A DNA stretch of 64,000 nt from Gracilimonas sediminicola (GTDB lineage: Bacteria > Bacteroidota > Rhodothermia > Balneolales > Balneolaceae): positions 1,556,001-1,620,000 of the forward strand of contig NZ_JANDBC010000001.1 in NCBI RefSeq assembly GCF_024320785.1. Direction: 5' to 3'. Positions 43,128 to 51,804 of this stretch are shown piece after piece. The notes beneath the pieces are model-generated. The model was given only the letters and a program-made list of their open reading frames with translations. It was not told where the DNA came from and searched no databases. Both the position numbers and the translations under genes were made by a program. How positions within the stretch are numbered: the stretch's first letter is position 1; each line of letters begins with the position of its first letter.

Positions 43128-44201
43128 CTATTCAATAAAAATTTTAGCCAGCTCATTTCGCAGTTCATTCATTGGCGCACTTGATCGGTTAATGGCAAAG
43201 GCGATGATAACCTCATTCTCCAGATGCATCAGAAACATGGTGCTTCCGCCTACAGATCCTCCGCTGTGTCCCTTCCATTCTGTGCCGTCAATTTTCATGG
43301 TTGCCCAGCCAATACCGTAGTTAGTGGATTCGCCATCATCGGTTTCAAGCGGCTTCATCAAGCGATCTTTTGTTTTCTTATTCAGAAAGTCGGTAGAGAG
43401 GTGAGCTTCCCCAAACTTGATCATATCTTCGGTTGTGGAGAGGAATCCTCCGCCGGCCCATTTGTAACTGTTGTCCACATAGGGGGCTTCTTTGTTTTCT
43501 CCGTCTTCATTGATATAGAATTTGGTTCTTGCAGGAATGTCCCGGTAGGCGTAATCGGGCATGGTGTTATTCATTCCCAGGGGTTGAAAAACTTCGGTTT
43601 CCATGAAAGGAATGAATTCTTCACCCGAAGCGCCTTCAACAGCAGCGCTTACCAAATTCCATCCATAGCTGGAATAGGAATAAGAGGAGCCGGGTTCAAA
43701 CAAAAGGGTGTCTTCCTTAAAAATTTCGAGTCCGGCCGTAACGGTGTTATACCGCACGGTACTCATAAATTCATTATCGCGATAATGTCTAACCCCAGCC
43801 AGGTGCCCGGCCACTTCTTCAACGGTAAAGTCGTATTTCTTTTCAGGAAATTCCGGTACGTAGGTGTGAATCGATTCATCCAGATCCATTTTTCCCAGCT
43901 GGTACAGTAACCCGACGGCAGCGGCGGTATAAGTTTTGGATACGCTGCCTACCCGAAACAAGGTGCCGTCAGGGTCGACCGGCGTTTGGGTGGAAAGATC
44001 CGAATAGCCAAAGCCGCGTGACCAAATAATTTCTCCATCCCGGTACACACTTACGCTCATCCCGGGGATGTTATAGTGCCGATAGTAAGACTCAACGAGT
44101 TTTTCGGCTTCGGCAATGTCGTCCTGAACGGCCACTTCCTGCCCAAAGGCAGTCAGGGTTAGGAAAGAAAACAGAATCAGAAAACTAAATCGCTTTTGCA
44201 T
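43128..44201 (-). CDS. Serine hydrolase, beta-lactamase class C-like family
   Basis: A 357-residue exported protein with signal peptide (ends TAFGQ, about residue 20). The active-site triad of penicillin-binding-protein-like hydrolases is visible: SVSK in VGSVSKTYTAAAVG (Ser about residue 88), a Tyr-containing YSYSSYGWN, and HSG in WKGHSGGSVGGS near the C-terminus. These proteins are often esterases or D-peptidases rather than beta-lactamases. Stop of this gene is close to the amylase operator, and it lies below the M20 gene with about 45 nt between them. Confidence 0.82.
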   Translation of the reverse strand: MQKRFSFLILFSFLTLTAFGQEVAVQDDIAEAEKLVESYYRHYNIPGMSVSVYRDGEIIWSRGFGYSDLSTQTPVDPDGTLFRVGSVSKTYTAAAVGLLYQLGKMDLDESIHTYVPEFPEKKYDFTVEEVAGHLAGVRHYRDNEFMSTVRYNTVTAGLEIFKEDTLLFEPGSSYSYSSYGWNLVSAAVEGASGEEFIPFMETEVFQPLGMNNTMPDYAYRDIPARTKFYINEDGENKEAPYVDNSYKWAGGGFLSTTEDMIKFGEAHLSTDFLNKKTKDRLMKPLETDDGESTNYGIGWATMKIDGTEWKGHSGGSVGGSTMFLMHLENEVIIAFAINRSSAPMNELRNELAKIFIE

Positions 44202-44246
44202 AGGTAGTTGGAATTGGTTTTTGATTTATTCAGCTATGTTAACAGT

Positions 44247-45545
44247 TTACATTCCGGCGGAATTCATATAATCAATCACCAGATTGCTCATCGCCCGAAC
44301 ACCTAATTTCATCCCGCTTTCATCAATGTAGAAATCCGGGGTGTGATGCCCGGAAGCCTCCCGGTTGGGATCTTTTCCGCCAATAAAAAAGTATAGGCCG
44401 GGCACTTCCTTCTGGAAAAAGGAGAAATCCTCTGCTCCGGTGATGGCATCCATAATCATTGCATTTTCTTCTCCGGCTACTTCTTCAATAGTGGGAGCCA
44501 TCATGGCCGTTAATTCCGGGTCGTTGTATGTGATCGGGTATCCCTTGTGGATCGTCAGGGTTGCTTCGGCCCCGTTGCTTTCTGCCGTATTTTGGACGAT
44601 GGTTTCCAGTCGCTTAAAAATAAGCTGACGCATGTCTTCATCCAGGGCGCGAATGGTTCCTTCAAGATGAATGCTTTCCGGGATGATGTTGTGACGAACA
44701 CCTCCCTCAATAACGCCAAAAGTAACAACAGCCGCTTGTTTGGTGAGTTCCATATTCCGGCTCACAATGGTTTGGGCATTATTGATGATTTGAGCGGCCG
44801 TCACAATCGGGTCGACTCCATTCCATGGAGCTGAGCCGTGAGCTTGCTTCCCTTTAATATCGAGGCTGAAGCTGTTCACGCTGGCCATAATTCCTTCGGG
44901 ACGGTAGCGAATAGTTCCAACCGGGGTGGCATCATTAATATGTAACCCAAAGATTACATCTACATCCGGGTTTTGGAGAACGCCCTCTTTAACCATCAGC
45001 TCGCCACCGCCTTCTTCTCCCTGAGGCGCCCCTTCTTCTGCGGGTTGAAAAATAAACTTAATGGTTCCCTTCAGGTCGTCTTTCATTTCCGTGAGTATTT
45101 TAGCCACTCCCATCAGGATGGCCATGTGGGTATCGTGACCGCAAGCGTGCATTACGCCAACTTCTTTACCCTGATACATCCCGGTCGCTGTTGATTTAAA
45201 GGGAACATCGGTGCGTTCGGTGACGGGGAGGGCGTCCATGTCGGCCCGTAAAGCGATGACCGGCCCGGGCTTGCCGCCTTCCAAAAGTGCAACTACTCCG
45301 GTATGGGCTATTTCGGTTTCCACTTCTAAGCCCAGCTCATTCAGGTATTCAGCAATGTAGGCAGCCGTTTCAAATTCACGGTTAGAAAGCTCCGGGTTTT
45401 CGTGGAAGTGCCGGCGCCAGTCTATGACCTGCTGTTCAATTTCATCAGCCCGCTCATCGATAATTTTTTTTAGGTCGGCTGTGGATTGGGCAAAACTGCT
45501 TAGGGTGAAAAGTGAAACGAAAATCAGGGAGAGTACTTTTTTCAT
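44247..45545 (-). CDS. M20-family amidohydrolase, secreted
   Basis: From the ATG at 45545 it has 432 residues with a signal peptide (SSFAQ). Motifs of the M20D subfamily: IALRADMDALPVTE, GVMHACGHDTHMAILMG (metal His/Cys), FIFQPAEEGAPQGEEGG (metal Glu), SGHHTPDFYID and the C-terminal AEDFSFF. M20D enzymes cleave N-acyl or carbamoyl groups from amino acids; peptidase or aminoacylase activity cannot be distinguished here. A frame opens 14 residues upstream but the signal peptide starts at MKKVLSL. Confidence 0.88.
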   Translation of the reverse strand: MKKVLSLIFVSLFTLSSFAQSTADLKKIIDERADEIEQQVIDWRRHFHENPELSNREFETAAYIAEYLNELGLEVETEIAHTGVVALLEGGKPGPVIALRADMDALPVTERTDVPFKSTATGMYQGKEVGVMHACGHDTHMAILMGVAKILTEMKDDLKGTIKFIFQPAEEGAPQGEEGGGELMVKEGVLQNPDVDVIFGLHINDATPVGTIRYRPEGIMASVNSFSLDIKGKQAHGSAPWNGVDPIVTAAQIINNAQTIVSRNMELTKQAAVVTFGVIEGGVRHNIIPESIHLEGTIRALDEDMRQLIFKRLETIVQNTAESNGAEATLTIHKGYPITYNDPELTAMMAPTIEEVAGEENAMIMDAITGAEDFSFFQKEVPGLYFFIGGKDPNREASGHHTPDFYIDESGMKLGVRAMSNLVIDYMNSAGM

Positions 45546-45606
45546 ACGAATAATGGACTTGTTTATAATGTATCCGATTGTAACCATTACCCGTCACTTT
45601 CAAAAA

Positions 45607-45636
45607 TAAAAAACCCTCGGGAAGAGGGTTTTAATG
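45607..45636 (-). terminator. Intrinsic terminator of the pilin-like operon
   Basis: On the minus strand AAACCCTC-TTCCC-GAGGGTTT (stem 45611-45618 and 45624-45631) is followed by TTTATTTTTG. It begins about 24 nt after the stop of the small secreted-protein gene at 45655 and ends the four-gene pilin-like unit. Confidence 0.9.
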
Positions 45637-45654
45637 GATACAAAGAAAAGTGCG

Positions 45655-46053
45655 CTACCAGGCAGTTGCCCCAAATTGTATGGGCGGCAGAATCATGTCG
45701 TTACCTGATAATCTGAGTGAGCGCGGCCGTGGCTCCTCATATTTTTTTGATTGTGTATCAAGAACAAAATTATAGGATATCTGATCTCCATCCAGGTAGC
45801 GTTTGAATGTTACCTCGGCGGTAAAAATGCTGTCGATGGGTTCCTCATCCCGAAGATAAATTTCATTGATCTCATTCAGGGGTCGCACATCCCCAACAAG
45901 AATTACTTTATCTGTTGAAGGGATGAAGAGGCTGTCCTGCAGAGCTCTTTTCATATCAAGATTGAAGGTGACGGTAGTTTGAGCAGCTGCTGATACATAA
46001 CCAGTGATGGTGAGCAGCAGAATAACGGTGAATTTGATGATGAATTTATACAT
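45655..46053 (-). CDS. Small secreted beta-sandwich-like protein in the pilin-like operon
   Basis: From the ATG at 46053 the protein is 132 residues with a signal peptide (to SAAAQ, about 26). The mature part opens TVTFNLDMKRALQDSLF and continues with VILVGDVRPLN and SYNFVLDTQSKKYEEPRPR, a pattern like the VTFxVDMS / YEYKFI carbohydrate-binding modules of Bacteroidota secreted proteins, but shorter. It is the last gene before the terminator, 28 nt below the pilin-like protein gene. Probably exported and part of the same system; its ligand is unknown. Confidence 0.6.
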   Translation of the reverse strand: MYKFIIKFTVILLLTITGYVSAAAQTTVTFNLDMKRALQDSLFIPSTDKVILVGDVRPLNEINEIYLRDEEPIDSIFTAEVTFKRYLDGDQISYNFVLDTQSKKYEEPRPRSLRLSGNDMILPPIQFGATAW

Positions 46054-46081
46054 GGAAGTAGGTTTTATTAGATAAGAGGGT

Positions 46082-47377
46082 TCAGTTTTTAACAATTACG
46101 CGGTCTTTCCAGGAAAGAATGGAGAACACACTTTCACGTGGGAAATACGGAGGGATTGAGTACCGGAGCCGGGTGTCATACTCATAGTTTTTTGAAAATC
46201 CGGTGTCTCCGAAAAATCCACCGAAAGTGCCAACCGGTCCCCTGTTCTTTTGAATGATGCCGCCCAGTAAGTTTATTTTTCCGCGATAGCCTCCCGAGCT
46301 GTAATTTTCAACCCGGAACGAAGTACCCATCGCCATGATGGAAGCGTGAAGGTTTACATCAGCGGAGCCCTTATAGGTATGAGCGTCTTTGTCGAGAATC
46401 ACATCTTTTTCACTCACCAGTCCAAGCAGGTCAGCAGACACCTCATTGTTTCGCGGGTCGTCGTAATATTCCAGATCGCCCATAATTTCAATGTCGTCTT
46501 CTGAGTGCAGGGTTAACGGACCGGAAACAGTGCCTTTGACCGATGCTTTTTTGGTAGTGGAAATAATTCCGTTGTGTTCGGTTGCATCATATTCCTCAGC
46601 CGGCAGCCAAACTTCGGCAGCCTCATCATATTCGGAAATAGAAACGGAGCCGTCATCCTGAAAAGTCACGTCAATTTGATTGGTAAAAGTTAAGCCGGTT
46701 GCCGTGGCGGCACTTTTCAGGTCATTAATCTGAGTTTGGGTGGGTAAAGGGCGTTCCGGGGAGTTAAAATCAGTAGTACTCCGGAAGTCAGGGTTATCGC
46801 CAAACAAATTTCGGCTTTCCCAGTTGTTCGGGCTCGAAACATGTCCATAAAAAGTAGGTGTTCCCGACATTCTGAATGTACCATTCGTGTGAATGGGGCC
46901 GGAAATGACATCCGAGGAGTAGAAGTAAATTTCTGAGTTACCCAGCAGGCTGCTTCGCTCTTCATCAGAGAAATAGGAATATTTGGAATAAGAATCCCGG
47001 CGCATCATCACCTCAATAACGGCGGTGTAATTTTCATAGGTGGCTTCGCTGTACAGCAGCACTTTATACTCGTCCCAGCCGCCTTGGCCTACCGATATTC
47101 CTTCGGGATAGGAGGAGCTTTCTGAATCGTAAAGTTCGAGGGAGGCCGTGCCCGGAAGTGCGCTTACATCCGAAATCTCTCCATCCCATTCATTATCGAT
47201 GGTGATTTTTTCTATGGCCATCTTGATCATACTGACGGCCGAATTTTTGGCTTGAGCCTCGCTGATGTTCTGCGCAGATTTCTGCGGCAACATCATAGCC
47301 CGGCGATTATTTGAGTTTGTAATAACGCCGGTGATAATCATAAATCCGGCCACTAAAATTAACATAGATCGTCCCAT
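46082..47377 (-). CDS. Large pilin-like protein with beta-helix body (DUF4900/PilX-type architecture)
   Basis: A 431-residue protein that starts with a single membrane segment (MGRSMLILVAGFMIITGVI) immediately followed by a helical segment with many Ala/Gln, the layout of PilX/GspK-type minor pilins, but without the class III signal (no Gly followed by Phe-Thr-Leu-x-Glu). The long body has repeated strand motifs (GPLTLHSEDDIEIMGDLEYY, LLGLVSEKDVILDKDAHTYKGSADVNL) like a beta-helix. Its stop is 28 nt above the small secreted gene. It probably sits in the inner membrane with its body in the periplasm. Confidence 0.6.
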   Translation of the reverse strand: MGRSMLILVAGFMIITGVITNSNNRRAMMLPQKSAQNISEAQAKNSAVSMIKMAIEKITIDNEWDGEISDVSALPGTASLELYDSESSSYPEGISVGQGGWDEYKVLLYSEATYENYTAVIEVMMRRDSYSKYSYFSDEERSSLLGNSEIYFYSSDVISGPIHTNGTFRMSGTPTFYGHVSSPNNWESRNLFGDNPDFRSTTDFNSPERPLPTQTQINDLKSAATATGLTFTNQIDVTFQDDGSVSISEYDEAAEVWLPAEEYDATEHNGIISTTKKASVKGTVSGPLTLHSEDDIEIMGDLEYYDDPRNNEVSADLLGLVSEKDVILDKDAHTYKGSADVNLHASIMAMGTSFRVENYSSGGYRGKINLLGGIIQKNRGPVGTFGGFFGDTGFSKNYEYDTRLRYSIPPYFPRESVFSILSWKDRVIVKN

Positions 47378-47389
47378 AACAGCAGGTTC

Positions 47390-47989
47390 TTAAAAAGTTA
47401 AATTGTTTGGCACAATAGTTCGGTTCCACACCGAGCGGTAAAATTTTTCAGCCCCTTTGGTGCTGACGTAATAGGAGTTTTTTGACTCGTGGACCAGCTC
47501 AATGGAAACCTGTTTCACAAGCTCGGGGTCGTTGGTTTCGCTCCCGTTGGCATCGAGGTATTTAAATTCCAGGTGAGTGACGTAGAAGGTTAGGTCTTCA
47601 CTGTCTCCGCCAAAAAAGGGATCGGGGTCAAAGGTGCGGGTCAGGATATAGTCGTTCGGGTTGTCTGTGGAAGTAGCTTTGTTTGAAGTCAGGTTCCACT
47701 CCACGGTGTTGTAGTCAGCAACGGTTCCGCTTCCGTCTTCATCATAAATATCGCCCTTAAATTTGAACTCGCCATCTTTCATGGTAAGGATATTGTCAGC
47801 CGTGCCGGTGTTGTAGCCCAGGCGGTTGATATCATTCTGAAGTATTTCAACAATAGTATCGAAGGAATTTTCAGTAATAACCCCGGTGGTGGTTTCAACA
47901 GCTGAGTTGAAAACAAAATTATTGAAGGCCAGCAAAGTGAGCAGAAACAGGCCGCCGATTACGAAGCTTGTGAAGATATTCAAATTCAT
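47390..47989 (-). CDS. Pilin-like membrane-anchored protein (middle)
   Basis: A 199-residue protein with N-terminal membrane segment (NIFTSFVIGGLFLLTLLAF) and a helix-then-beta body typical of pseudopilins: SFDTIVEILQNDINRLGY and later ETTTGVITEN, YVTHLEFKYLD. A disordered Gly/Asp-rich patch (IYDEDGSGTVADYN) resembles calcium-binding loops found in some major pseudopilins; this is inference. The start overlaps the stop of the gene above by 4 nt (ATGA). No prepilin peptidase site (GFTLIE) is present. Confidence 0.6.
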   Translation of the reverse strand: MNLNIFTSFVIGGLFLLTLLAFNNFVFNSAVETTTGVITENSFDTIVEILQNDINRLGYNTGTADNILTMKDGEFKFKGDIYDEDGSGTVADYNTVEWNLTSNKATSTDNPNDYILTRTFDPDPFFGGDSEDLTFYVTHLEFKYLDANGSETNDPELVKQVSIELVHESKNSYYVSTKGAEKFYRSVWNRTIVPNNLTF

Positions 47990-48414
47990 TTTTCAAAGGA
48001 TTTAATGAATAAGAGAGTAGCTTCAGACTTATAGTCTTTAACGGTGTTGGTTACCGTTACGGTAACCAGGTATCGGTTGAGCAGCGGGTCGGGTTCCTGA
48101 ATAAGTTCGGAAGTTGCCTCTACCCGAAAGGTTTCTTCGTACTGGTTATCTGAACCATAAACATTGGTTTTGTTTTTGGGATAATCAGCGAACATATAGT
48201 CACTGTTTCCTTCTTTTAGATAATCCTCTTTGTCGCGGCTCAGCAGTTTAACCTGTTCAATTTCATCCTGGGCGAGGGCAATAGATCTGTTTTCAGTACC
48301 CGCGGTAACCATGCTTTCGGAAGCAGCCAAAAAGCTTTTGGAAATATTGGTGGACATCAAAGAAAAAAGCAGCATGGCTGCCATCAGGTAAATAATATCG
48401 GAATAGTCGGTCAT
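47986..48414 (-). CDS. Pilin-like membrane-anchored protein (first of operon)
   Basis: A 142-residue protein. Residues 7-28 (IIYLMAAMLLFSLMSTNISKSF) form a membrane helix that continues into an amphipathic helix (SMVTAGTENRSIALAQDEIEQVKLLSR), a plan like PilV/GspI minor pilins; beta strands fill the rest. The N-terminal charge and lack of a GxTLIE motif separate it from standard prepilins, so it may not be cleaved. It begins the pilin-like operon; an inverted repeat GTATAGC/GCTATAC (48417-48443) lies just above its ATG. Confidence 0.6.
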   Translation of the reverse strand: MTDYSDIIYLMAAMLLFSLMSTNISKSFLAASESMVTAGTENRSIALAQDEIEQVKLLSRDKEDYLKEGNSDYMFADYPKNKTNVYGSDNQYEETFRVEATSELIQEPDPLLNRYLVTVTVTNTVKDYKSEATLLFIKSFEK

Positions 48415-48416
48415 AA

Positions 48417-48443
48417 GTATAGCTTCATTTTGTTTGGCTATAC
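48417..48443. promoter_or_regulatory. Inverted repeat next to the start of the pilin-like operon
   Basis: GTATAGC (48417-48423) and GCTATAC (48437-48443) are perfect 7-bp inversions with a 13-nt loop, starting 3 nt above the ATG at 48414. It could be an operator or an RNA hairpin that blocks the ribosome site. Confidence 0.4.
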
Positions 48444-48501
48444 ATACGATGATGGTTTTGTGGGGGATTGCCCGGAAATGATTAGTTTTTCTTAATGTAT
48501 G

Positions 48502-49149
48502 CTACAGGTAAAAAATCTCGTCCAGCTCAAAGATATGATATCCCTTGGGGCATTTATGCAGCGAGTTGATCATCCCTTCAGCCACCTTTCCTGCAAAGAT
48601 AGGCCGGTACTTTTTGAGTCCAGGAATTTTGGTGAAGAGTTTTCCCATAAAAATGCCAATAGCCTCTCCCAATCTGTTTTCACTTCGGTCGCCATCCAGG
48701 AAAGAAGGCCGAAGAATGGTGATAACCTCAAAAGGCAGTTCTTTCACGGCCTCATCCAGTTCGCCCTTAAGCTTAGTATAAAATGCGCGGGACTGAGCAT
48801 TTGCTCCCGCCGAGGAAACCAATGAAAACTTATCTACGCCGTTTTCAGCTGCCGCTTTAGCTGTTTCATATTGATAGGTGAAGTCGATGGTGTATTGCTT
48901 TTCCTGGCTGCCGGCTTTTTTGATGGTAGTACCCAATGCAGAATACAGCTCGTCTCCGATTAGCCGGTGTTTCCATTCCTCCATGTTATCGAAATCAACA
49001 ACATGCTCTTCCAGCTTGGAATGCTCAACGCCTGTACTTCGCCGGTGAAACACTTTCACGGTTTCGTAGCGATCATCTTCCAAAAGCTGTTTCAAAATAT
49101 GAGAACCTACCAGACCGGTAGCACCAATAACGATCGCTGTTTTATTCAT
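48502..49149 (-). CDS. NAD(P)-binding Rossmann oxidoreductase (HTATIP2/NmrA-like SDR)
   Basis: From the ATG at 49149 the protein has 215 residues and opens with a classic nucleotide-binding motif, TAIVIGATGLVGSHILKQLL (GxxGxxG). Later segments (FSLVSSAGANAQSRAFYTKLKGELDEAV; TILRPSFLDGDRSE) match the atypical SDR group that includes HTATIP2/CC3 and YbjT-type proteins, many of which act as NADPH sensors or quinone reductases. A GTG at 49167 is possible but its product overlaps the previous gene more. It overlaps the LytM-like gene by 4 nt. Confidence 0.82.
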   Translation of the reverse strand: MNKTAIVIGATGLVGSHILKQLLEDDRYETVKVFHRRSTGVEHSKLEEHVVDFDNMEEWKHRLIGDELYSALGTTIKKAGSQEKQYTIDFTYQYETAKAAAENGVDKFSLVSSAGANAQSRAFYTKLKGELDEAVKELPFEVITILRPSFLDGDRSENRLGEAIGIFMGKLFTKIPGLKKYRPIFAGKVAEGMINSLHKCPKGYHIFELDEIFYL

Positions 49150-50081
49150 CTGTTTCTTTTCTTCCACCTTCGTCGTTCAAACCATCCCATTTCCTGGGTG
49201 ATGATATCTACCGGATGTACGGCCCTGTAAATATGATCGGGCTTAAGTTTAGCGTTTTTTTCAACCGAAGTACGAAACAGGGGAACGGCATAATTCCAGT
49301 ACTTATCGTCAGAACCGCTCCTGTAATCATCGTTCTTGTAGGCAAGGGTAAACCGGAAACCGATTTCAGTTTCGTCTTCTTTCGACGCTACAATCCCGAT
49401 CGGATCTCCTGCAACTACCTCATCTCCTTTTTGCACAAGAATGCCGCCTTTCTTTAAGTGAGAGTAGGAACCGAAGGTGCAGTCTTCATGGACAATTTGC
49501 ACATAGTTATAATTTGAAGTGAAATAATTCTCTGTCTCAGAGTCATCGTTGTCAACTTCAATATCAGTGATAACTCCGCCCCTGCTTGCATAAACGGTGT
49601 CTCCGGCTTCGGCCCTGAAACCGAGCGCATAGAAATCATCGGGGGTTTCTTTATCAAACAATTCGCCAATATGGCTGAGCCCGAATATTTCAGTGGCTTT
49701 CCCTTCAGCAACAGGGAGTAAATACTCCAGATCATCCGGTTCTGTATCCAGGCATCCGATATTATAAGAGTAGGTGTATGAAAACCTTACATAAGAATCA
49801 GACAATCCTGATTTTTTGATCTCAAGAAGGCGTGTCTTTCCAAAGCGCGCTGTTTTTTTATAGGGATTTGGATTGGGAGGCATGGCGTTACTTACCGACG
49901 AGAAATCAAGGTTTACGGTATATGGAGTCAGCGACTTGTTCTTAGCATAAAAAGTGGGCTCACCTTCATCGTTATACTCCACTTCGATGGTAATAGGCAA
50001 GTCCGCATATTGAGCGAAGACATTGGAAAAGGTAAGCGCAAAAAAAAGGAGAACTAAACCGCTGAACTTAGATGCAGGCAT
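49146..50081 (-). CDS. M23/LytM-like protein with degenerate zinc site
   Basis: A 311-residue exported protein (signal peptide to NVFAQ). The C-terminal half has the M23 fold: ALGFRAEAGDTVYASRGGVITDIEVDNDD, YVQIVHEDCTFGSYSHLKKGG and KGDEVVAGDPIGIVAS. However the ligands of the metal are altered: the first HxxxD is PDDFYALGF, and the usual final HLHF is EIGFRFTL, leaving only the YSHL His. It should therefore lack peptidase activity and resembles activator-type LytM factors (such as EnvC or NlpD). It is translationally coupled to the oxidoreductase gene. Confidence 0.75.
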   Translation of the reverse strand: MPASKFSGLVLLFFALTFSNVFAQYADLPITIEVEYNDEGEPTFYAKNKSLTPYTVNLDFSSVSNAMPPNPNPYKKTARFGKTRLLEIKKSGLSDSYVRFSYTYSYNIGCLDTEPDDLEYLLPVAEGKATEIFGLSHIGELFDKETPDDFYALGFRAEAGDTVYASRGGVITDIEVDNDDSETENYFTSNYNYVQIVHEDCTFGSYSHLKKGGILVQKGDEVVAGDPIGIVASKEDETEIGFRFTLAYKNDDYRSGSDDKYWNYAVPLFRTSVEKNAKLKPDHIYRAVHPVDIITQEMGWFERRRWKKRNR

Positions 50082-50165
50082 GGGTACAATTAAATGATCT
50101 TATTAAAATTTACCTGAGTAGGGTAATTAATTTAAAAATAAGAAGGTAGTGCTAATTAAGATTAA

Positions 50166-51374
50166 TCATTCAACAGCTTCTAACACACGTTTTACAACCC
50201 CATCCATAGCGCTTCCTTTAATCCATCGTGCGACAATAACCAGATCATTTTCCTGATCTACATAGACCATGTTTGTGCCGGCGCCAAGGTGAAAGAAAGC
50301 GGTAGTTGGGGCACTGGTAAGCCGGTCTTTATTCACATTTAAGAACCAGTTCATAAAGCCATAATTAGAATTGGCTTCGGTAGGAGTTTGGGCCATTTTA
50401 TTCCATTCTTCAGAAATAATCTGTTCATCTTTCCATCGGCCGTTCCTTAACGTTAACAGTCCAAACCGGGCCTGGTCTCGGGCGCTGATAAACATGCCTC
50501 CGCCCCAATGCCCTCCACCGCTTACGGCTTGCATTTGTTGTCCGTCAATAATTACCCATGAGTTTTCATATCCCATCCAGCGCCAGGTAGGAGATGCTCC
50601 GATTTTATCCATAACCTCTTCACGAAGCACTTTAGGTAGCGGCTCTCTTAGCACATTCATTGCGGCAAGAGCCAGCAGGTTTACGCGAACGTCATTATAT
50701 TCCCATTCGGTTCCGGGTTCATGCCGCTCGCGGGTCATCCACTCCGAACGGTCGCCGGAAGGTCGGTCGGCCCAGTCAGGTTTACCCCACAGGGTTCCTT
50801 CCCAATCAGAAGTTTGACGTAACAGGTGGTTCCAGGTGATTTTGGAGTTATGTTCTCCTTTGAATGGTTCAAACACTTTTGGCTCTTTAAGCCGGTCGGC
50901 TTTGTTTTGGTTGTTATCCCATTCCATGAAGTAAATCGGAGCCATGTAAGCATTCACTTTGTCGTTTACATCCCGGATTAAGCCGCGATCATAGGCAACC
51001 CCAACGGTGGTGGTGAGGAAGCTTTTGGTGACGCTGTGCGTCATATCAACCCGGAACGGTTCGCCCCACTCTGCAATAATATATCCGTCTTTCACAATAA
51101 TTCCGGTTTGTTCGCCGCGGTCTTTAAACGGCCCGATTCCATCCCCAAAAGGTTCACGAGCAAAAGTGCCGTAGTGATTTTCTTCCATGCTGCGGGGATT
51201 GTCGGTCTCTTCGGCTTGGGCATATTCAATGGCTGCCTGAATTTTCTTCGCATTCATGCCTACTTTTTCCGGTGATTTTTTCTCCCAATCACCCCAGCTT
51301 CCGGGATAATAGCTTTGAGCTTGCAGGGGTGAAGTGGAGACAAAGAACAGGACAAACAGTAATAACCGGCGCAT
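50166..51374 (-). CDS. Serine hydrolase, beta-lactamase-like
   Basis: A 402-residue exported protein with signal peptide (PLQAQ, about residue 20). It has SxxK as SVTK in THSVTKSFLTTTVGVAYDRGLI (Ser about 146) and YxN-type in WEYNDVRVNLLALAAMNVL, with GGHWGGGMFISARDQARFGLL and a C-terminal FFHLGAGTNMVYVDQ that is the HxG region. It belongs to the class C-like serine hydrolase group, with a second member at 43128; esterase or amidase roles are equally likely. Single gene, below an ArsR-type gene in the same orientation (93 nt apart). Confidence 0.82.
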   Translation of the reverse strand: MRRLLLFVLFFVSTSPLQAQSYYPGSWGDWEKKSPEKVGMNAKKIQAAIEYAQAEETDNPRSMEENHYGTFAREPFGDGIGPFKDRGEQTGIIVKDGYIIAEWGEPFRVDMTHSVTKSFLTTTVGVAYDRGLIRDVNDKVNAYMAPIYFMEWDNNQNKADRLKEPKVFEPFKGEHNSKITWNHLLRQTSDWEGTLWGKPDWADRPSGDRSEWMTRERHEPGTEWEYNDVRVNLLALAAMNVLREPLPKVLREEVMDKIGASPTWRWMGYENSWVIIDGQQMQAVSGGGHWGGGMFISARDQARFGLLTLRNGRWKDEQIISEEWNKMAQTPTEANSNYGFMNWFLNVNKDRLTSAPTTAFFHLGAGTNMVYVDQENDLVIVARWIKGSAMDGVVKRVLEAVE

Positions 51375-51467
51375 AGATTTCTATTGAGTTAGATAATGAT
51401 CGAATCTACAAAAATGATTTCTAATCCAAAGTTAAAGTCTCTTTGCAGCGGGGACAGTCAATTATGG

Positions 51468-51773
51468 CTATGAGTCGCTGATCTTCTTTCTCCAGAAGTC
51501 GGTAAAGAAACTAAGCCATCGCTGTACCTCCAGAAACCCATCGGTGTGTAAAGAACAGTGACGTTCCCTTCCCTTATTTGTGATAGTGATAAAGCCGTTA
51601 TCGTGAAGGATATTTACATGCTTGGAAATGGCGGGTCTGCTGACCTCAAAATTTTCGGCTAAAGAGTTTATCGTATGTGTTTCCCGGGTTAGCATTTCAA
51701 GAATTTTTCTTCGACTTGGGTCGGCTATTACCTGGAAAACATCTAAATCCGGAATATTCATAAGTATTCCCAT
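51468..51773 (-). CDS. ArsR-family winged-helix repressor
   Basis: A 101-residue protein: VFQVIADPSRRKILEMLTRETHTINSLAENFEVSRPAISKHVNILHDNGFITITNKGRERHCSLH is a complete ArsR winged helix. No Cys or His set typical of metal sensors is present, so it is probably the non-metal group, often paired with an AHSA1/SRPBCC gene that I do not find here. The C-terminal segment LEVQRWLSFFTDFWRKK is common to that group. ATG 51761 is also possible. Two palindromic GTAACT...RTTAC sites lie above it (51805-51848), the likely autoregulatory operators. Confidence 0.9.
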   Translation of the reverse strand: MGILMNIPDLDVFQVIADPSRRKILEMLTRETHTINSLAENFEVSRPAISKHVNILHDNGFITITNKGRERHCSLHTDGFLEVQRWLSFFTDFWRKKISDS

Positions 51774-51804
51774 TGGGTGTTAAAGGCTGTTTATGGAATA
51801 AAAG

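Noticed and set aside
48499-48825. Plus-strand frame of 108 residues
   Set aside because: Antisense to the Rossmann oxidoreductase gene, without a signal or motif.
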